Source of the DNA: Acholoe squamosa
Lineage: Eukaryota > Annelida > Polychaeta > Phyllodocida > Polynoidae
Assembly (NCBI GenBank): GCA_949317995.1
Contig: OX439036.1
Location: forward strand, 5,201,207-5,265,206
Direction: 5' to 3'
Length of the DNA stretch: 64,000 nt
Below are positions 20,894-32,539 of this stretch, in pieces. The notes under the pieces were generated by a model. That model was not told the origin of the DNA and did no database searches. It saw only the letters and a list, made by a program, of their open reading frames with translations. The stretch's first letter is position 1. Each line of letters opens with the position of its first letter. The translations under genes were made by a program, and so were the position numbers.

Positions 20894-22654
20894 GGTTGTT
20901 TCTGATTCTATGATAATTGTACATCACTCAATCAATCTTAGACATTCATTCTTGGTTTGTAAAAGGCAGGATGAAGTTTTGGGGTTGGCAGCTTTGAACA
21001 GAGTATGCATAGTGACCTGTTTCATAACACATAGTATCTGCATAAGTTACCAAAGACGACTTTCTATTTTCGCAATCAGGGAGGAAAGCAGATGACCAGT
21101 TGAGTTTTTTTTTTCATAACCAAAACCGTGTTTTTTCTAATATATTTTTTTTTTAGTTCGAAAATTGTAATTTGGTGTTCTTATAAACTCATTTCTTTAA
21201 AATACAATATATTCTACGTAAGTACATCTATATTACACTAATTCAATGTTGTTACAACATTGCGGAAGGCCCTTAATCTTCTTTATTACAACATGGCAAA
21301 ACATGTTACAGCTGAAAAAATATCTGAGAGTCATGTCCCCAAAAATGTATTTTTGCACTAAAACTCATAATAGTCATAATAAGGGTCAAATCGATTACCA
21401 ATTGTAAAAAGTACAATTGGTATTCCACCATGGAGGTTTGGTACTTTGCTTTTAATAACTTTCATATCCTTTCCATATTCCAATTATTCACAGAGACTTC
21501 AGCTTCTATATCGACTAGATAGGTAGTTAAATGTACTTCCTGCCATGGTAGCATGGAATATCTGAGAGGCATGTACTTCAAACCACACAAAGCACACCTA
21601 ATAATGTGTATTCACAGCAAGCTAGCATAATTAAATAATGAATGCATATCATAGGACGCTCTAGGGTCACAACTGCAGGTGCTGAGTGATAGCTCTTATA
21701 TAGCTGTATACCAGTGGCTGACTGCCTGTCACCCCACGGCCGATGACACTGGTGACGTGTTATACGGGTCTTCACACTTCAGTGCTATACACGGCCTGGT
21801 TGGCTATGCTATTGTGAGGGTGCACTCTTCAGGGCTACTACTTCTTTACCTTGCGCCATGCTGTAGTTATGAACAGAAAAAGGGGCGGTCCCATGCTACT
21901 TTTTGAGATATGGAATTTTGGAAAAATAAAAGTTCTTATATTTTTTCTCAAAAGAAAAAGGTCAAAACTTCATAATTTTTCTTAATATTAACCATTAATC
22001 ACAGAAACATGAAAGGTCACTATTTATGCAAGATAATTACAAATTTTTTTTTTTGTCCAATGGCATGGCATTCTTGGTAAAAATGTAATTGAGAAAGAGT
22101 AGGAACAATTTGACATCATTTTACAATATTTGTGCCTAAAAACAGTATGGACAGTACATAGAATATTTTTTATTCTTTCTCAGAAAATACCTTACATAAA
22201 TACCTTTTGTATGAAAATAATTTTTACATATGGGCCCACGCATACTTTTAGGGTTTGAAATAAAAAAGTACTCCAAAAATTAACAAAATCTGTTTGGAGC
22301 ACTGCATGAGTAAAATAGCAACAATTATACTATAAAACAGTTTCTAGCTACACCTTTAGGATATTCTGAGCATCATAATCACTTCCCTGATTTTGTTTAG
22401 AACATATGAGTGTTATAGATATAAACCACAGAAGAAAGTTGGAAAAAATTGAATTAAATCTAGATGCAAATATGCACAAATTTTAAGTTGCCATAAACTA
22501 CTCAATTATTGATCAAAATGACCTGAAATCTTTTGTGAGTAGTCAAGGCAAATATAAGTATAGGCCTACCAAAAATTACAATTCTGACTAAGATAACCTA
22601 TATACACAGAGACCTGCGCAGTGGGTTCATTATGAACAAGTAGTGACCAACCTT
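20894..22654. other. AT-rich, no recognised gene
   Basis: Contains poly-T tracts at about 21105-21155 and the short palindrome CAATGTTGTTACAACATTG at about 21243-21261. GGTCCCATGCTACTTTTTG at about 21889 resembles a stretch at 8529. No coding evidence. Confidence 0.35.
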
Positions 22655-22838
22655 AAGGTATACTGATGCAGGATAATTGGTCATCATGATGCACCAATGA
22701 AGTGCTGGCTGGTCTCCTTACCAGCACTTCATTGGTGCATCATGACGATCCCCCAGAAGTGTATCAATCCCATTGTGCCAGCATGATGCTTGAATGCAGC
22801 CCTGGTGAGTTACTCACCAGGGCTGCATTCAGGAACAG
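22655..22838. mobile_element. Nested-hairpin MITE, reference copy
   Basis: Two perfect hairpins are visible. Hairpin 1 has 24-bp arms at 22685-22708 and 22721-22744 (CATGATGCACCAATGAAG and complement). Hairpin 2 has 20-bp arms at 22791-22810 and 22812-22831 (TGAATGCAGCCCTGGTGAGT and complement) with a single-base centre. Family ends of AACCCTTTAAGGG type are not intact here. No coding capacity. Confidence 0.8.
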
Positions 22839-23588
22839 TAAAGAGAGCAGGAGGACTGTGGTATAGCAGGGGCTTTTAGCAAAAACACCATGCTGCAAAC
22901 CTGCAGCATTACTATGACAACAGGAATTTGAGTTATGTGAGATAGCAATGTTACTATTGTCAGGGGTATTGCCCATTGCAACCCAGACAACGATGCAATT
23001 CCTGAAGGGTTACCGCCAATTTAACCCATCCGAATATCTAATTCTGTCAGTATCCAATATTCTACCGCTACTAGGGCTGCCATTTAAACCAACATCCAGC
23101 ACATTTTTCTTATTAGTAAGGCTCCATTTATCCACCCTATGTTAACAGCGAATTTAACCAGATTGAACGCTGCTCCACATGTTTGGGCACAGGTGGCACT
23201 GCAATCAGATCGCTGTCACTCTCACGGCACAGTCATTATATCAGATAGCTTGCTATTATTGAATAAAGAATGTGTTGGGAGAGCTGCAATGTGTGGAGAG
23301 AGTTATGATTAATCAGTTCATATGGTAGGGTGGAATTATGAAACTATGGGCAAATGCAGCAAAAATGGGTAAAACTATGCAATTATCTATAGTCTGATGC
23401 AGCAAGAAGGGATCTACTGTTATGAAACTTACTCAGTTATATCTAGTTGGTTTAAAAAAAAAACACAAAAAATCCACACACAAAAAAAACAATACCTCAG
23501 GGTGCAGCTAGCACACACAAGGGTACTCTGTACATACAGGTTCATGGTTTGTTGTTTATAGTTTTATTGCCCGTAATCAGACCAACGT

Positions 23589-23689
23589 GTAAGTGAGTAA
23601 GTGAGTGAGCAATAGATGTTGACAGCTAAGGTGATATTCATGGCGAGAACTACATTACATAATTTCACAGAGGAATGTGTCACTGCCCA

Positions 23690-23739
<50 letters not shown>

Positions 23740-23807
23740 CACCACACACATCCGAGGGGATAGGAAAGAGGAGATATAGGCACTTTTAAGTGGGCTAGGG
23801 AAGCCCG
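23589..23807 (-). mobile_element. SINE-like element with internal TA expansion
   Basis: Has both family ends (GTAAGTGAGTAAGTGAG and GGGAAGCCCG). A run of TA dinucleotides at about 23692-23736 has expanded inside the CATATGTGCACC part. A short deletion removes the TTTAACGCC segment. No clear target duplication. Confidence 0.7.
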
Positions 23808-24135
23808 GGGCTTGTAAGTAGTGTAAAGAAGCTCCATTTGACTCAGGGACAACTTCCATGTGAACTATAGATCTAAGTAGTGCAGGAAAATGTGACATAG
23901 TTCAAACCATGTTCTGTGAGGGCTGTTAAAGCAGACTTGTTCAAAAGTCTTTTAGTCCTTCATGTCTCTTCGCTTACCTCAGACAAATTTACATACTCTG
24001 GCCACACTTCTCCTCTTTTCTTTTTGTTTCACTTTAATCCTTGAGAGATTACATGGTCTCCACATAGCTACATGATGTTCATTCCCCTGCTATATGAGCC
24101 CCAATACTGCTGTTATGACATAAAGTTATTACCAT
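23808..24135. other. No recognised feature
   Basis: Unique sequence with no convincing frame, array or hairpin. Confidence 0.3.
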
Positions 24136-24149
24136 GGCAGTCAGATTTG

Positions 24150-24236
24150 GTTTGGAGGGTGGGGAGGGGGAGGGGTGGGGAGGGGGAGGGGTGGGGAGAG
24201 GGAGGGGTGGGGAGGGTGACAGGAGGAGGGGGGTTA
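24150..24236. repeat. G-rich array, possible G-quadruplex
   Basis: About four units of the form GGGGAGGGGGAGGGGT with many runs of four or more G on the plus strand. It satisfies the usual G-quadruplex pattern several times over. Confidence 0.85.
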
Positions 24237-24382
24237 GTGTCAGAATAGCGTGTGCAGCATGACTCGTCCCTACAGGAGTGAAGATAGGAGTTCTGGTTTC
24301 TACTTACACTCAATGCTATTATCATACTAGTGATTGTGCATGATCAAGTTGTCATATGAGAAATATCATATGACTAGCGGTA

Positions 24383-25714
24383 TATGGGTCAATCCACCGA
24401 AAGTGGGCACCTGGGTCTTTTTTGGTATTTTTTGGATACAGGGGGCTGTAAAATAAGAAGTAAGTAACCATTCTTCTTATTTCTGGTTTCATTTCAAAGA
24501 AAACACCTTGGGCTTCAAAAGAAGGGCAAGTTTACATATGTCAGCCTGCTATTTTTTTAGATATGGTGGCCCAAAGTTCAAAAATGGCCAAAAATGGCCA
24601 AAAATTGCCTTTTTATTCAATTTCCACCTCATTCCAGGGTCTATACCATCAAACCAAACAGCGACAGACCAATATAATTTTATCTATTCCTTAGTGGGGA
24701 GTCCTATCTAACATTTTCATGTTGTTTGGAGGTGCTCTGGTTGGCATTCCTTTTCCCCTGTTCATTTCGATAACCAAATACAGGTGCTGTAATGGGCGTG
24801 AGCAAAATGAAAGTACACTGGTAGGCTTACTAAAACACTACCCTCAATCTTCTTATTTCCCACCAAGATTAGGGTCATCATAGGGGATTTTCTGGTACAG
24901 AAACTTAGGGTCTACTTGCAGGCATGACTGTGCAGTACATATTCAAGTATTTTCAAGTCCATTTTGCTCACGCCCATTACATTCAAATTTCTGCATCCAG
25001 GACAAATACTATCAAAGTTTTCTTTCTTTCAACCAGTCTAACTTGAAGATCTATTGTTAATAAGTCATTTTAAAAAAAGACTGGAGTCTCTACATGCCTT
25101 GGTTATGCCAAAAAGAGGGGTTAACTGACAGATGTAATGGGCATGAGCGTAATGGGCGTGAGCGTAATGGGCGTGAGCGTAATGGGTGTGAGTAAAATGC
25201 ACTGCAAGCATGTTGGCAGGCCTGATGCATTCCAAATGCATCCTATAAGTATTCTTAGATTATTTTTATTGCCTAGAATAATTCTGGGTGAGGTTATGTT
25301 GCTGAGTTGCTGTCTGAAGCCTGGGAAAGTTGTTTCGCTCACGCCCATTACGCTCACGCCCATTACATTCATATTATTTCCTTATGTATTGTAAAAATCT
25401 ATCTTTTTTCCTATTTTCTTCATAGTGTGTCTTTGGGACCTTTTGTCAAATATCCTAACTGAAAATCATGTAGTTCTCACAAATATTTCTGTGATGTAGA
25501 GAAGAATTCATTTTGCTCACGCCCATTACATTATCATAATTTTGAATATTTGCAATAAAAACTGACTGCTTGGGAGTTAGTGACTTGAATGAACCTTTCC
25601 TAAGAGCCAAGATATAGGGCTATCAATAAAATTAAGTGTCATGATCTAATTCTTAGTTTTTAAAAATGACCCTCTACCATGGACAAGTGCCCACTTTCAG
25701 TGGATTGACCCATA
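24383..25714. mobile_element. 1.33-kb TIR element with repeated 15-mer
   Basis: Termini are TATGGGTCAATCCAC on the left and its complement GTGGATTGACCCATA on the right. The inverted repeats continue to GAAAGTGGGCAC with one difference. Both flanks read TA (24381-24382 and 25715-25716), consistent with a TA target duplication. Inside, the motif GTAATGGGCGTGAGC occurs on the plus strand near 24791 and as about four tandem copies at 25135-25195. Its complement occurs near 24965, twice near 25338-25368, and near 25515. No transposase frame is present, so the element is non-autonomous. A fragment is at 627-700. Confidence 0.75.
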
Positions 25715-25716
25715 TA

Positions 25717-26319
25717 GTGTAAATACATCAAGCTCTCATAAATAGTGTTATTTCCAGTTGTCACTGGTTTATTCAGCTTTAGGCAACATGTAAGAAATAT
25801 CAATCACACAGTAGTTAGTATGTAGGTATTTTGCACATACAGTAAATATACAATAGTTTATAAAGTATAATGTTCTGTTCCACTCCACCTGTGAGGTAAT
25901 AATAATACAATGTCCAGCATAGTTCTAGGTGGGTTCCCACACCTAGCTCCTGACCTGCTGCTTAGAGGAATAATGTAATAATGAATAACTTTACCCTCTG
26001 GTGGATGTCTTGAGGAAGATACCCTCTGGCCACTAATGATAGAAACCAATGCCTGTCTAGCATAGTTTCACCATAGTGCAGTGGTATAGCAGGTAGCAGG
26101 AGATGACTGGAGATGTTACCTCTGGAGCCGTTCTTGGTGTTCTGATTTCTAGGAGGTGCAGCCAGGCTATTTGTAGCAAATCTTGGCATTGCACCTCAGA
26201 CTGACTGGGGCCAGTGGCATCTGCCTAACTCTGCAATTGTTTGAGGGGAGTCTTTCATGTGTCACTGGGTGCACAAAGGACCCCCATGGACGCCGCTGCG
26301 TCCCCCATTGTCTTGGTCG
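25717..26319. other. No recognised gene
   Basis: Short frames only. Sequence leads directly into the tandem duplication. Confidence 0.3.
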
Positions 26320-28785
26320 GTTCTGTGACTTCAAACCCCCATATCTCGGAAGTTTACGCCGTTACAACCGCAATTTTGCGCATGCTCGGAGTTGAATATG
26401 CCAAGTTTATAATGCCCGCTTGATAGGCGCGTAACTTGCGCTGGTTTGTCTGTGGTGCACTCGGAGGTCGAATCCGTCTCTATGGCGTAACTTCCTTAAT
26501 AATAGGAGTTCCGCCTTATTCTTAGGCTCATTTTGACCGTCTTCTTTTGGGCTTTCCATAAATGCTTTGATATTTGACCTAGGTTGCTTAGGAGCGACGC
26601 TAGAGCGACCGGACAGTTATGGCGTCGTGCTTATGTAACCCATTGTTCAGTTATTAGAGTGCTCAGACACTCATGACGGCGTCTGCGGTGCCCAGGCACC
26701 CGTGACGGCCGGTTGCATTCACTTACAACTTATTAGTTTGTGCACTGAACCATGAGGTCGCACACTGAGACCCTCAGTTTTATTATATTGTGCAGTGAAC
26801 CATTAGGTCGGACCCTTTGATGTCACAAACTCTGTGTAACTGACTTGGCTGGTGTGCAGTAAGGCATGAACGCTCTTATACAAGTTTGAGCGCTCTTATA
26901 GCTCTTAGAACCAACCTATGTATTGATTCCTTATACAATACATTATTTGATCAATACAATAATATGTCACAATTTATGGAATAATAAAATGGTATATGAT
27001 ACTATGGTGCATACACACATGGTGAGCCTGGTCACGTGGTAACGCTTTAACGGCAACTGGATAATTCGAAGGCCAAATAATAAAAAAGTTTGTTTCCAGT
27101 AACCCGACCGACCTTAGCAAAATAGGGGCTATGGGTTGATAAAACCATGCACCCCTGCATTGTTCTGTAAATCTTTCAACAAAAACTTGTTTAACTGCTA
27201 TTTTCTTTTACTCCCTGAGTGCATCTCAACATTCATGGGCCATAATGAGTTTCTACAGGTTTTTTTTCAGGTTGAAAATTGCTGAAAGGCCATCTGCGTG
27301 AGCTTAAAATTGATAATAGGTGAGTCCTTGGACCATACTCTTGCACTCAGATGCATTCGTGCATTATAGGACAACAGACAGTCTCGATGTTAAGAAGGAG
27401 TTGTCTAATGTCTTTATAAAACATTTTACTTTTCATTGCAATCAATCAAGTACCCAATCAAGTTATATCTAGAAGAATTAAGGGTACCTGACTGGTTTAC
27501 AGCTATGGTGACCTTCTCAGCTGTGCACTGTATTCCTATGACTCAGCTGTGCACTGTATTCCTATGTTCTGTGACTTCAAACCCCCATATCTCGGAAGTT
27601 TACGCCGTTACAACCGCAATTTTGCGCATGCTCGGAGTTGAATATGCCAAGTTTATAATGCCCGCTTGATAGGCGCGTAACTTGCGCTGGTTTGTCTGTG
27701 GTGCACTCGGAGGTCGAATCCGTCTCTATGGCGTAACTTCCTTAATAATAGGAGTTGCGCCTTATTCTTAGGCTCATTTTGACCGTCTTCTTTTGGGCTT
27801 TCCATAAATGCTTTGATATTTGACCTAGGTCGCTTAGGAGCGACGCTAGAGCGACCGGACAGTTATGGCGTCGTGCTTATGTAACCCATTGTTCAGTTAT
27901 TAGAGTGCTCAGACACTCATGACGGCGTCTGCGGTGCCCAGGCACCCGTGACGGCCGGTTGCATTCACTTACAACTTATTAGTTTGTGCACTGAACCATG
28001 AGGTCGCACACTGAGACCCTCAGTTTTATTATATTGTGCAGTGAACCATTAGGTCGGACCCTTTGATGTCACAAACTCTGTGTAACTGACTTGGCTGGTG
28101 TGCAGTGGGGCATGAACGCTCTTATACAAGTTTGAGCGCTCTTATAGCTCTTAGAACCAACCTATGTATTGATTCCTTATACAATACATTATTTGATCAA
28201 TACAATAATATGTCACAATTTATGGAATAATAAAATGGTATATGATACTATGGTGCATACACACATGGTGAGCCTGGTCACGTGGTAACGCTTTAACGGC
28301 AACTGGATAATTCGAAGGCCAAATAATAAAAAAGTTTGTTTCCAGTAACCCGACCGACCTTAGCAAAATAGGGGCTATGGGTTGATAAAACCATGCACCC
28401 CTGCATTGTTCTGTAAATCTTTCAACAAAAACTTGTTTAACTGCTATTTTCTTTTACTCCCTGAGTGCATCTCAACATTCATGGGCCATAATGAGTTTCT
28501 ACAGGTTTTTTTTCAGGTTGAAAATTGCTGAAAGGCCATCTGCGTGAGCTTAAAATTGATAATAGGTGAGTCCTTGGACCATACTCTTGCACTCAGATGC
28601 ATTCGTGCATTATAGGACAACAGACAGTCTCGATGTTAAGAAGGAGTTGTCTAATGTCTTTATAAAACATTTTACTTTTCATTGCAATCAATCAAGTACC
28701 CAATCAAGTTATATCTAGAAGAATTAAGGGTACCTGACTGGTTTACAGCTATGGTGACCTTCTCAGCTGTGCACTGTATTCCTAT
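26320..28785. repeat. Tandem duplication of a 1246-bp unit
   Basis: 26320-27539 is repeated as 27566-28785 with only a handful of differences seen (for example GGAGTTCCGCC versus GGAGTTGCGCC, CTAGGTTGC versus CTAGGTCGC, CAGTAAGGC versus CAGTGGGGC). At the junction, 26 bp (CTCAGCTGTGCACTGTATTC region) are duplicated once more. The unit has CpG-rich parts and one weak tRNA-like stretch (GGAGGTCGAATCCG preceded by TAGGCGCGTAACTTGCGC). It encodes no recognised protein; frames of up to 77 codons recur because the unit recurs. It may be a real recent duplication or a false duplication from assembly of two haplotypes. Confidence 0.9.
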
Positions 28786-29345
28786 AATGCACTCAAGGTC
28801 ACTTCAATCGTGCAGCCGAGCACTGCCAGCCGTTTTATTGATTTATACCGCTGAATGGCCTGATAAACATAAAATGGTTGAGCAGGTAGAACGGAACTGA
28901 TGCCCTTTTAAAGAGAATAATTAGAGATTCGGCAATCGTTGAGTTGGTGACATAATGATCCCTCATGCTGATCTCAAAACGCTTTATGGAATAAAGTCAT
29001 ACATTTTATATGTACTAACAATAACTATTGAAATCGTAGCCCAGTATTAGATTTCTTTTTAAAATAACTGAATTGTGATCCAAACGGTTTAAAGCGTTTT
29101 ATTTATATTTTTCACAGACAATGGTCCTATTCTATTTACAGGAGTATACGCTAGAGGTCCTGAATGGCGGTGGAATACAAAGTCAGTTAAAAAAACACAG
29201 CTGCCTCAAATAATGCCTCATCATTACCGTAACAGCGTGCTAAACTCAAAGTGGCATAGTCCATTTTCCCCTTTTTCAAAATCTATTTAGATGTGTTCCA
29301 CACACTGTTACATTAGCATACTTAGCTGTTGGGGGACCCCTGAAC
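28786..29345. other. No recognised feature
   Basis: AT-rich unique sequence, no supportable frame. Confidence 0.3.
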
Positions 29346-29588
29346 CTAATCGCACTTGATCCACATACAAGTAAAGGCCTCCATATATGCATAACTTATG
29401 GTCCAAAATGTGTCACCAGTAACCTGATTGTGATACCATATACTGGTTTGATCCTCTCTTATGACTATCCCAAACAGCCCCTCTATAACAGCTCCAAAAA
29501 ACTCCTTATCAACAACAGTAAGATGCTCTCCAGAGACCTTATGATGTAAGGTAGATAGATGGCTAATTCCCTTCAATTTTTCACTCAT
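29346..29588 (-). CDS. Possible first coding exon, unknown protein
   Basis: An 80-codon minus-strand frame starting at ATG 29588. The translation has balanced composition (a Lys/Glu-rich start, then a hydrophobic core and a Trp/Tyr/Phe-rich end) and does not look like repeat translation. Just upstream (plus strand about 29609-29625) is CCAAGATGGCAGCCATC, a YY1-type motif often found near metazoan transcription starts. A weak donor-like CAG|GTTACT lies near codon 59. I do not recognise the protein. It could also be a chance frame. Confidence 0.25.
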   Translation of the reverse strand: MSEKLKGISHLSTLHHKVSGEHLTVVDKEFFGAVIEGLFGIVIREDQTSIWYHNQVTGDTFWTISYAYMEAFTCMWIKCD

Positions 29589-30240
29589 AAGACACCAGCA
29601 CTGTGACTACAAACCAAGATGGCAGCCATCGTGGTACAACATGTGACAGGCGGTATAATGGGATATGGCTTCCCTAGGGATGTGTCAATGTGGTGATTAA
29701 ATATTGTAGTGTCGGGGAGAGGGGAGCAAGACGCTGTCATCGTCATCACATATTCATCTCACTCTTCCCGGGGCACATCACTCACCTATAACTACACCCC
29801 TCCACCACCAGGTGGCAGCACCAGGCCGCTACCTGTACCGTGAACCCCTTCGAGGAGAAACGGTATGATCGGAAGTGTGTCCCTGGTTCCGGCGAAAGTT
29901 TACTGCTCATATTTTACAAGCAAAAATGGCGCCACATTAGCGCTTCTCCCCGAAAGACGTAACCTACATGTACAGACTGATAGGTAAAACAAATGTCATC
30001 AAAATAACTAGAGAATCCTTGTTCCAGAGTTACCAGAGATCCGTCATTATTTCCAGAGATTCCTTGTACCACCATATTGCCACCTGGGGCTTCTTCTGGT
30101 ATACGATTACGGCAGTTCACTGTTCAGTTTTAAAAGGATCCCTGGTAGATTCAACAGTTACATTTACAGTGTAGGAGAGGTAGGTACAGGTGTACACTCG
30201 CACAATGTTATGGCACTACAAGGCACTAGAATGACCATGA
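29589..30240. other. Possible promoter-like region
   Basis: Contains AAGATGGCAGCCAT (about 29611) and AAAATGGCGCCAC (about 29923). These are the kind of motif seen near CpG-containing animal promoters. A 68-codon minus frame at 29914-30120 also has ordinary protein-like composition. No TATA element or splice structure could be fixed. Confidence 0.25.
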
Positions 30241-30310
30241 GTGGATCAACACGGTAAAAAATATGCCCACACACCCTCTACTGGGCATACCTTTTACCGT
30301 GTTGATCCAC
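30241..30310. repeat. Perfect-type hairpin, 29-bp arms
   Basis: GTGGATCAACACGGTAAA at 30241 is matched by TTTACCGTGTTGATCCAC ending at 30310. Arms extend to ATATGCCCA / TGGGCATAC with one or two mismatches and a loop of about 12 bp. Likely a very short MITE or a hairpin RNA source. Confidence 0.7.
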
Positions 30311-30649
30311 ATGAACTTGTTACTCTGCTAGGAAAAATATAGTTCTGACAAAGATAGGAATTCTGCCTAAAGAGTTAAGAGTTTTCTCTGTCTCTGGTGA
30401 ATGGAAGAGGTCCCAGTAGAACTCCCTCTAGATGCACCTGGATTACTAGCATGTCTTTGGTTTCCTGTACAGTGGTTCCCTGAGCGTTTATTACTCAGAG
30501 CACCAGAGTAGTAGGGGAGGATGGACAGGAAGGGTCCTACTGAAATAGCAGTCTGTATAATTGCTCTGTCTTTGAAAATTGGGAAGCAATTATGATATAA
30601 GAAAAACAATCCAGTACCTCATAGCCCCCTTCTCATAAACTTGATCTCT

Positions 30650-30936
30650 GGAGGGTGTTGCTCCTATGGGAAAAGGTAGTACTGGCTAAGAAGTGCCTCT
30701 TCGGCAGAACTGGCATTGAATATGTACCTAGCCGGGAGAAGTCAGACATTATAGTAAAGTACAGAGTGTGTGACATGAGTAGGTACATGATAGTGCAGCT
30801 CTCTCTATTCTAAACAAGGCAGGTGACTTTTCAGACTAATGTGGTGAGTGCAAGTTGAATGGTGAAGTAGAGTGTGACATGTTTTGAAAATAGGGCACAT
30901 ACTGACAGCTACATTTACCATAGGAGCAACACCCTT
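30650..30936 (-). mobile_element. MITE, GGAGGGTGTTGCTCC family, copy A
   Basis: Ends GGAGGGTGTTGCTCCTATGG and CCATAGGAGCAACACCCTT. Interior matches copy B (32540-32895) in the opposite orientation, for example CTTTTCAGACTAATGTGGTG and GTGACATGAGTAGGTAC. No clear target duplication. Confidence 0.75.
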
Positions 30937-31586
30937 GCCAACTGTATATCAGGTATATTGGCTAGTCTGACTTGTTGGTACCACCTGCTGAAGTTGTAAG
31001 ACATGTCTTATTCAGTAGTAGTCTACTTTGTTGAACAAGGCTAGGCAGCGGATGTCTAACAAAGAACTTGAGGTTCTCAAACATGTCAAATTGCAAAAGG
31101 AATTTCCTGGTATTCCAACACCCTAGAAACACATTTTGTCCCATGGACTATTTGGAAAGCATTAAGTGTCAAATAGCTAAAGAATGTATTATAGTGTCTA
31201 ACATTGTAACCAGCACCAGCCTTTATCAAATAGCGTGTAACATGTAGACGTTTGTCACGTTGACTGCCAAGTTGTACAAATACCCCTGTCCGGGTCTACC
31301 CCGCAGGGATACATTCATGCGTTACCAATCCTACCCGGCTTAAACGCCAATACCAACAGAATGCAAATTAGTCATGTGACCTTTGTGCTGGTCCCTGGAT
31401 TCTGTAGGACTGTGGTCATGGGAGTCACGTGGTATTGACAGGGGTCACATGACCGGAAGTGTGGGGCTGTGTTCCTGTCCTGGGACCACCTGGTGGTGCC
31501 ACCAGTGGAATAAAGGTTTGACTGACCCTGCCCTCCCTCTCCTGTACCCCAGTGGACAGTACAAGGCAGGTACCTTACATCTGGAT
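30937..31586. other. No recognised gene
   Basis: A 105-codon plus frame at 31383-31700 runs into the next MITE, so it is unlikely to be a gene. The sequence GGACCACCTGGTGGTGCCAC (31484-31503) is a local inverted repeat. Confidence 0.3.
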
Positions 31587-31840
31587 GGCATTTCTCAAAA
31601 AGGGGTGACTGAACATAGCCACTATGATTTGAAGCCCGCAAAATTAGAGTGGATGATCATAAGTAATGCCTTACGACTGCTCTGTACGATCAGCACTTAA
31701 TGTAGTAATTACTTAGGGTTTTGTAGGACAGTCATACCAGTGAAATAATTAGTGACCATTAGCTGCAGGGCTGTAATGTCATTAGATTGAGAGATCCCAA
31801 TACGATCTGAAGGGTCTAGTTGTACCATGATGAAATGCAT
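31587..31840. mobile_element. MITE, GGAGGCCATTTCT family
   Basis: Ends GGCATTTCTCAAA and TGATGAAATGC. The interior has GCCACTATGATTTGAAG, CTGCTCTGTACGATCAGCAC and GGACAGTCATACCAG, shared in order with the next copy at 31898. Confidence 0.65.
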
Positions 31841-31897
31841 ACAAGGGTCAGTAGATAAAAATGTCGATTGGAGGGGAGAGCAGGGAATCCAACCCTA

Positions 31898-32160
31898 GAG
31901 GACGTTTCTCAAGATGGTACCACTAGACACTTCCAGTATGACTTAAAAACCCTCAACATCAGAGTGGGTGATCGTAGGTTACACACTATGACTACTCTGT
32001 GCGATCAGCACTAAAGGCAGTAATTACATAGGCTTTGGTAGGGCAGTCGTACCAGCCATATTATTAGCGACCACTAGATGCAGGGCTGTAATGACATTTA
32101 ACTGAGGGATCTCACTACGACTTGAAGGGCGGCTAGTCGTACCATCTTGAGAAATGCCTT
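31898..32160. mobile_element. MITE, GGAGGCCATTTCT family, better-preserved copy
   Basis: Left end GACGTTTCTCAAGATGGTAC, right end GTACCATCTTGAGAAATGCC. Interior includes TCTGTGCGATCAGCAC and GGGCAGTCGTACCAG. It lies 57 bp from the previous copy in the same orientation. Confidence 0.7.
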
Positions 32161-32539
32161 CCAGGTCTGCACACATGCAGACAGGCGTCATACCATTAGA
32201 TCACAACCCACAGGCCACCTTCACTTTCACATAGTACTGAAAGCCCCACTCTGATGCCAATATGGCCCTACACATGGTGGTCTGCCCTACCAGACCCTGA
32301 TTGCACAGAGCAGCCATATAGCATTAGTGGTTGTGTGGCCGGAGTAACTTGTGAAATAGCCTGCAGATTCTGTAAACGTAATACAGAGGTTAAGCTCACA
32401 ACGTGTATGCGAACATGTAATTCTAGTAAACAATAGTAAATAGTAGGGTAGGCGTTGCCATACACCTTACATGTAGGCATATCTTAACCTGTCTACTGCG
32501 CAGCACTTGATACCCAGTGGGACAGTGTAAAGGGCCCCT
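32161..32539. other. No recognised feature
   Basis: Unique spacer between two MITE families. No supportable frame. Confidence 0.3.

Noticed and set aside
26330-27669. Gene family suggested by repeated peptides in the 1246-bp units
   Set aside because: The identical frames exist only because the DNA is duplicated. They are under 80 codons and no protein family is recognisable.
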